Shown here in pieces: positions 63,929 through 64,000 of a stretch of DNA of 64,000 nt (position 1 is its first letter; each line of letters begins with the position of its first letter). The stretch covers positions 1 to 64,000 of the forward strand of contig JAFSDJ010000040.1 in the NCBI GenBank assembly GCA_017436305.1. The letters run 5' to 3'. The translations under genes were made by a program, and so were the position numbers. Below the pieces are notes generated by a model. It made no database searches. It worked only from the letters and a program-made list of their open reading frames with translations, and was not told where the DNA came from. The stretch comes from Lachnospiraceae bacterium. GTDB lineage: Bacteria; Bacillota; Clostridia; Lachnospirales; Lachnospiraceae.

Positions 63929-64000
63929 ATGAATTTTGGAAATGATAGTGGTGTAAATGAAGTAAAAGATGATAGAAGGAAAGAAGAAGAACATGTGGAT
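63929..64000 (+). CDS. 5' end of an unidentified gene leaving the right edge
   Basis: An ATG at 63929 with a GGAAAGGGG ribosome site opens a frame of 24 codons to the window end. The product starts MNFGNDSGVNEVKDDRRKEE, charged and probably cytosolic at this end. It is too short to identify. Confidence 0.6.
   Translation, partial: MNFGNDSGVNEVKDDRRKEEEHVD

Noticed and set aside
1..64000. CRISPR arrays, prophage or insertion sequences
   Set aside because: No regularly spaced direct repeats, transposase, integrase or phage structural genes were seen.

Overview
The window is low-GC, strongly plus-strand-biased DNA from a strictly anaerobic, endospore-forming Firmicute, most likely a member of the Lachnospiraceae. 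Sporulation genes (spoIVA, a spoVAF-like gerA-family gene, cotJABC) show a spore former. The class III ribonucleotide reductase (nrdD/nrdG), ATP-dependent PEP carboxykinase and Rex repressor fit an anaerobic fermenter. There is no phage, insertion sequence or CRISPR array; the window looks like ordinary chromosome with a few decayed patches.

Layout. 1-5.1 kb: a truncated small-export protein, citrate synthase (minus strand), deoC and a long aminopeptidase P. 5.2-13.1 kb: pckA with a structured leader, spoIVA, and an ABC ATPase/FtsX permease/XRE regulator cassette. 13.2-15.4 kb: a minus-strand tetR-hydrolase-membrane protein operon whose hydrolase carries a poly-A frameshift. 15.4-16.5 kb: a decayed iron-uptake patch with a palindrome-rich promoter, short feoA, no feoB, a FeoB-associated/HMA protein and an Ig-like fragment. 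16.5-24.4 kb: nucleoside salvage (purine nucleoside phosphorylase, cytidine deaminase), a membrane MutS-like ATPase, rnhA, a WYL regulator, a FAD/Rieske oxidoreductase and an aminotransferase. 24.4-30.5 kb: NrdR-controlled nrdDG and dut, then the spoVAF-like gene and DegV. 30.8-38.7 kb: a MATE exporter and a six-gene ABC importer/PHP esterase/HAD phosphatase operon. 38.7-42.5 kb: cotJABC (minus), a multi-stem repeat-like element, and a probable SOS-regulated radical-SAM/DUF4130 DNA-repair pair. 42.6-52 kb: DEAD-box helicase, ABC/FtsX pair with a long coiled coil, gpmI, DUF554, eno. 52-64 kb: tRNA-Pro(GGG), ABC-F ATPase, rex, NAD(P)HX repair, alr, mazF, CBS/CorC protein, yebC, metY, a glycosyltransferase and a membrane protein.

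The observation I rate highest is a dispersed palindrome, GTTAG-N6-CTAAC, found nine times exactly and at least seven more times with one mismatch at the same spacing. It lies both between genes and, always in the same codon phase, inside genes. Also notable are a two-box LexA-like promoter before the radical-SAM repair pair, a terminator that buries the ribosome site of the spoVAF-like gene with a SigG-like promoter starting inside its loop, and a 143-nt multi-stem element beside the cotJ operon. Function assignments rest on motif recognition by eye; no searches were run.
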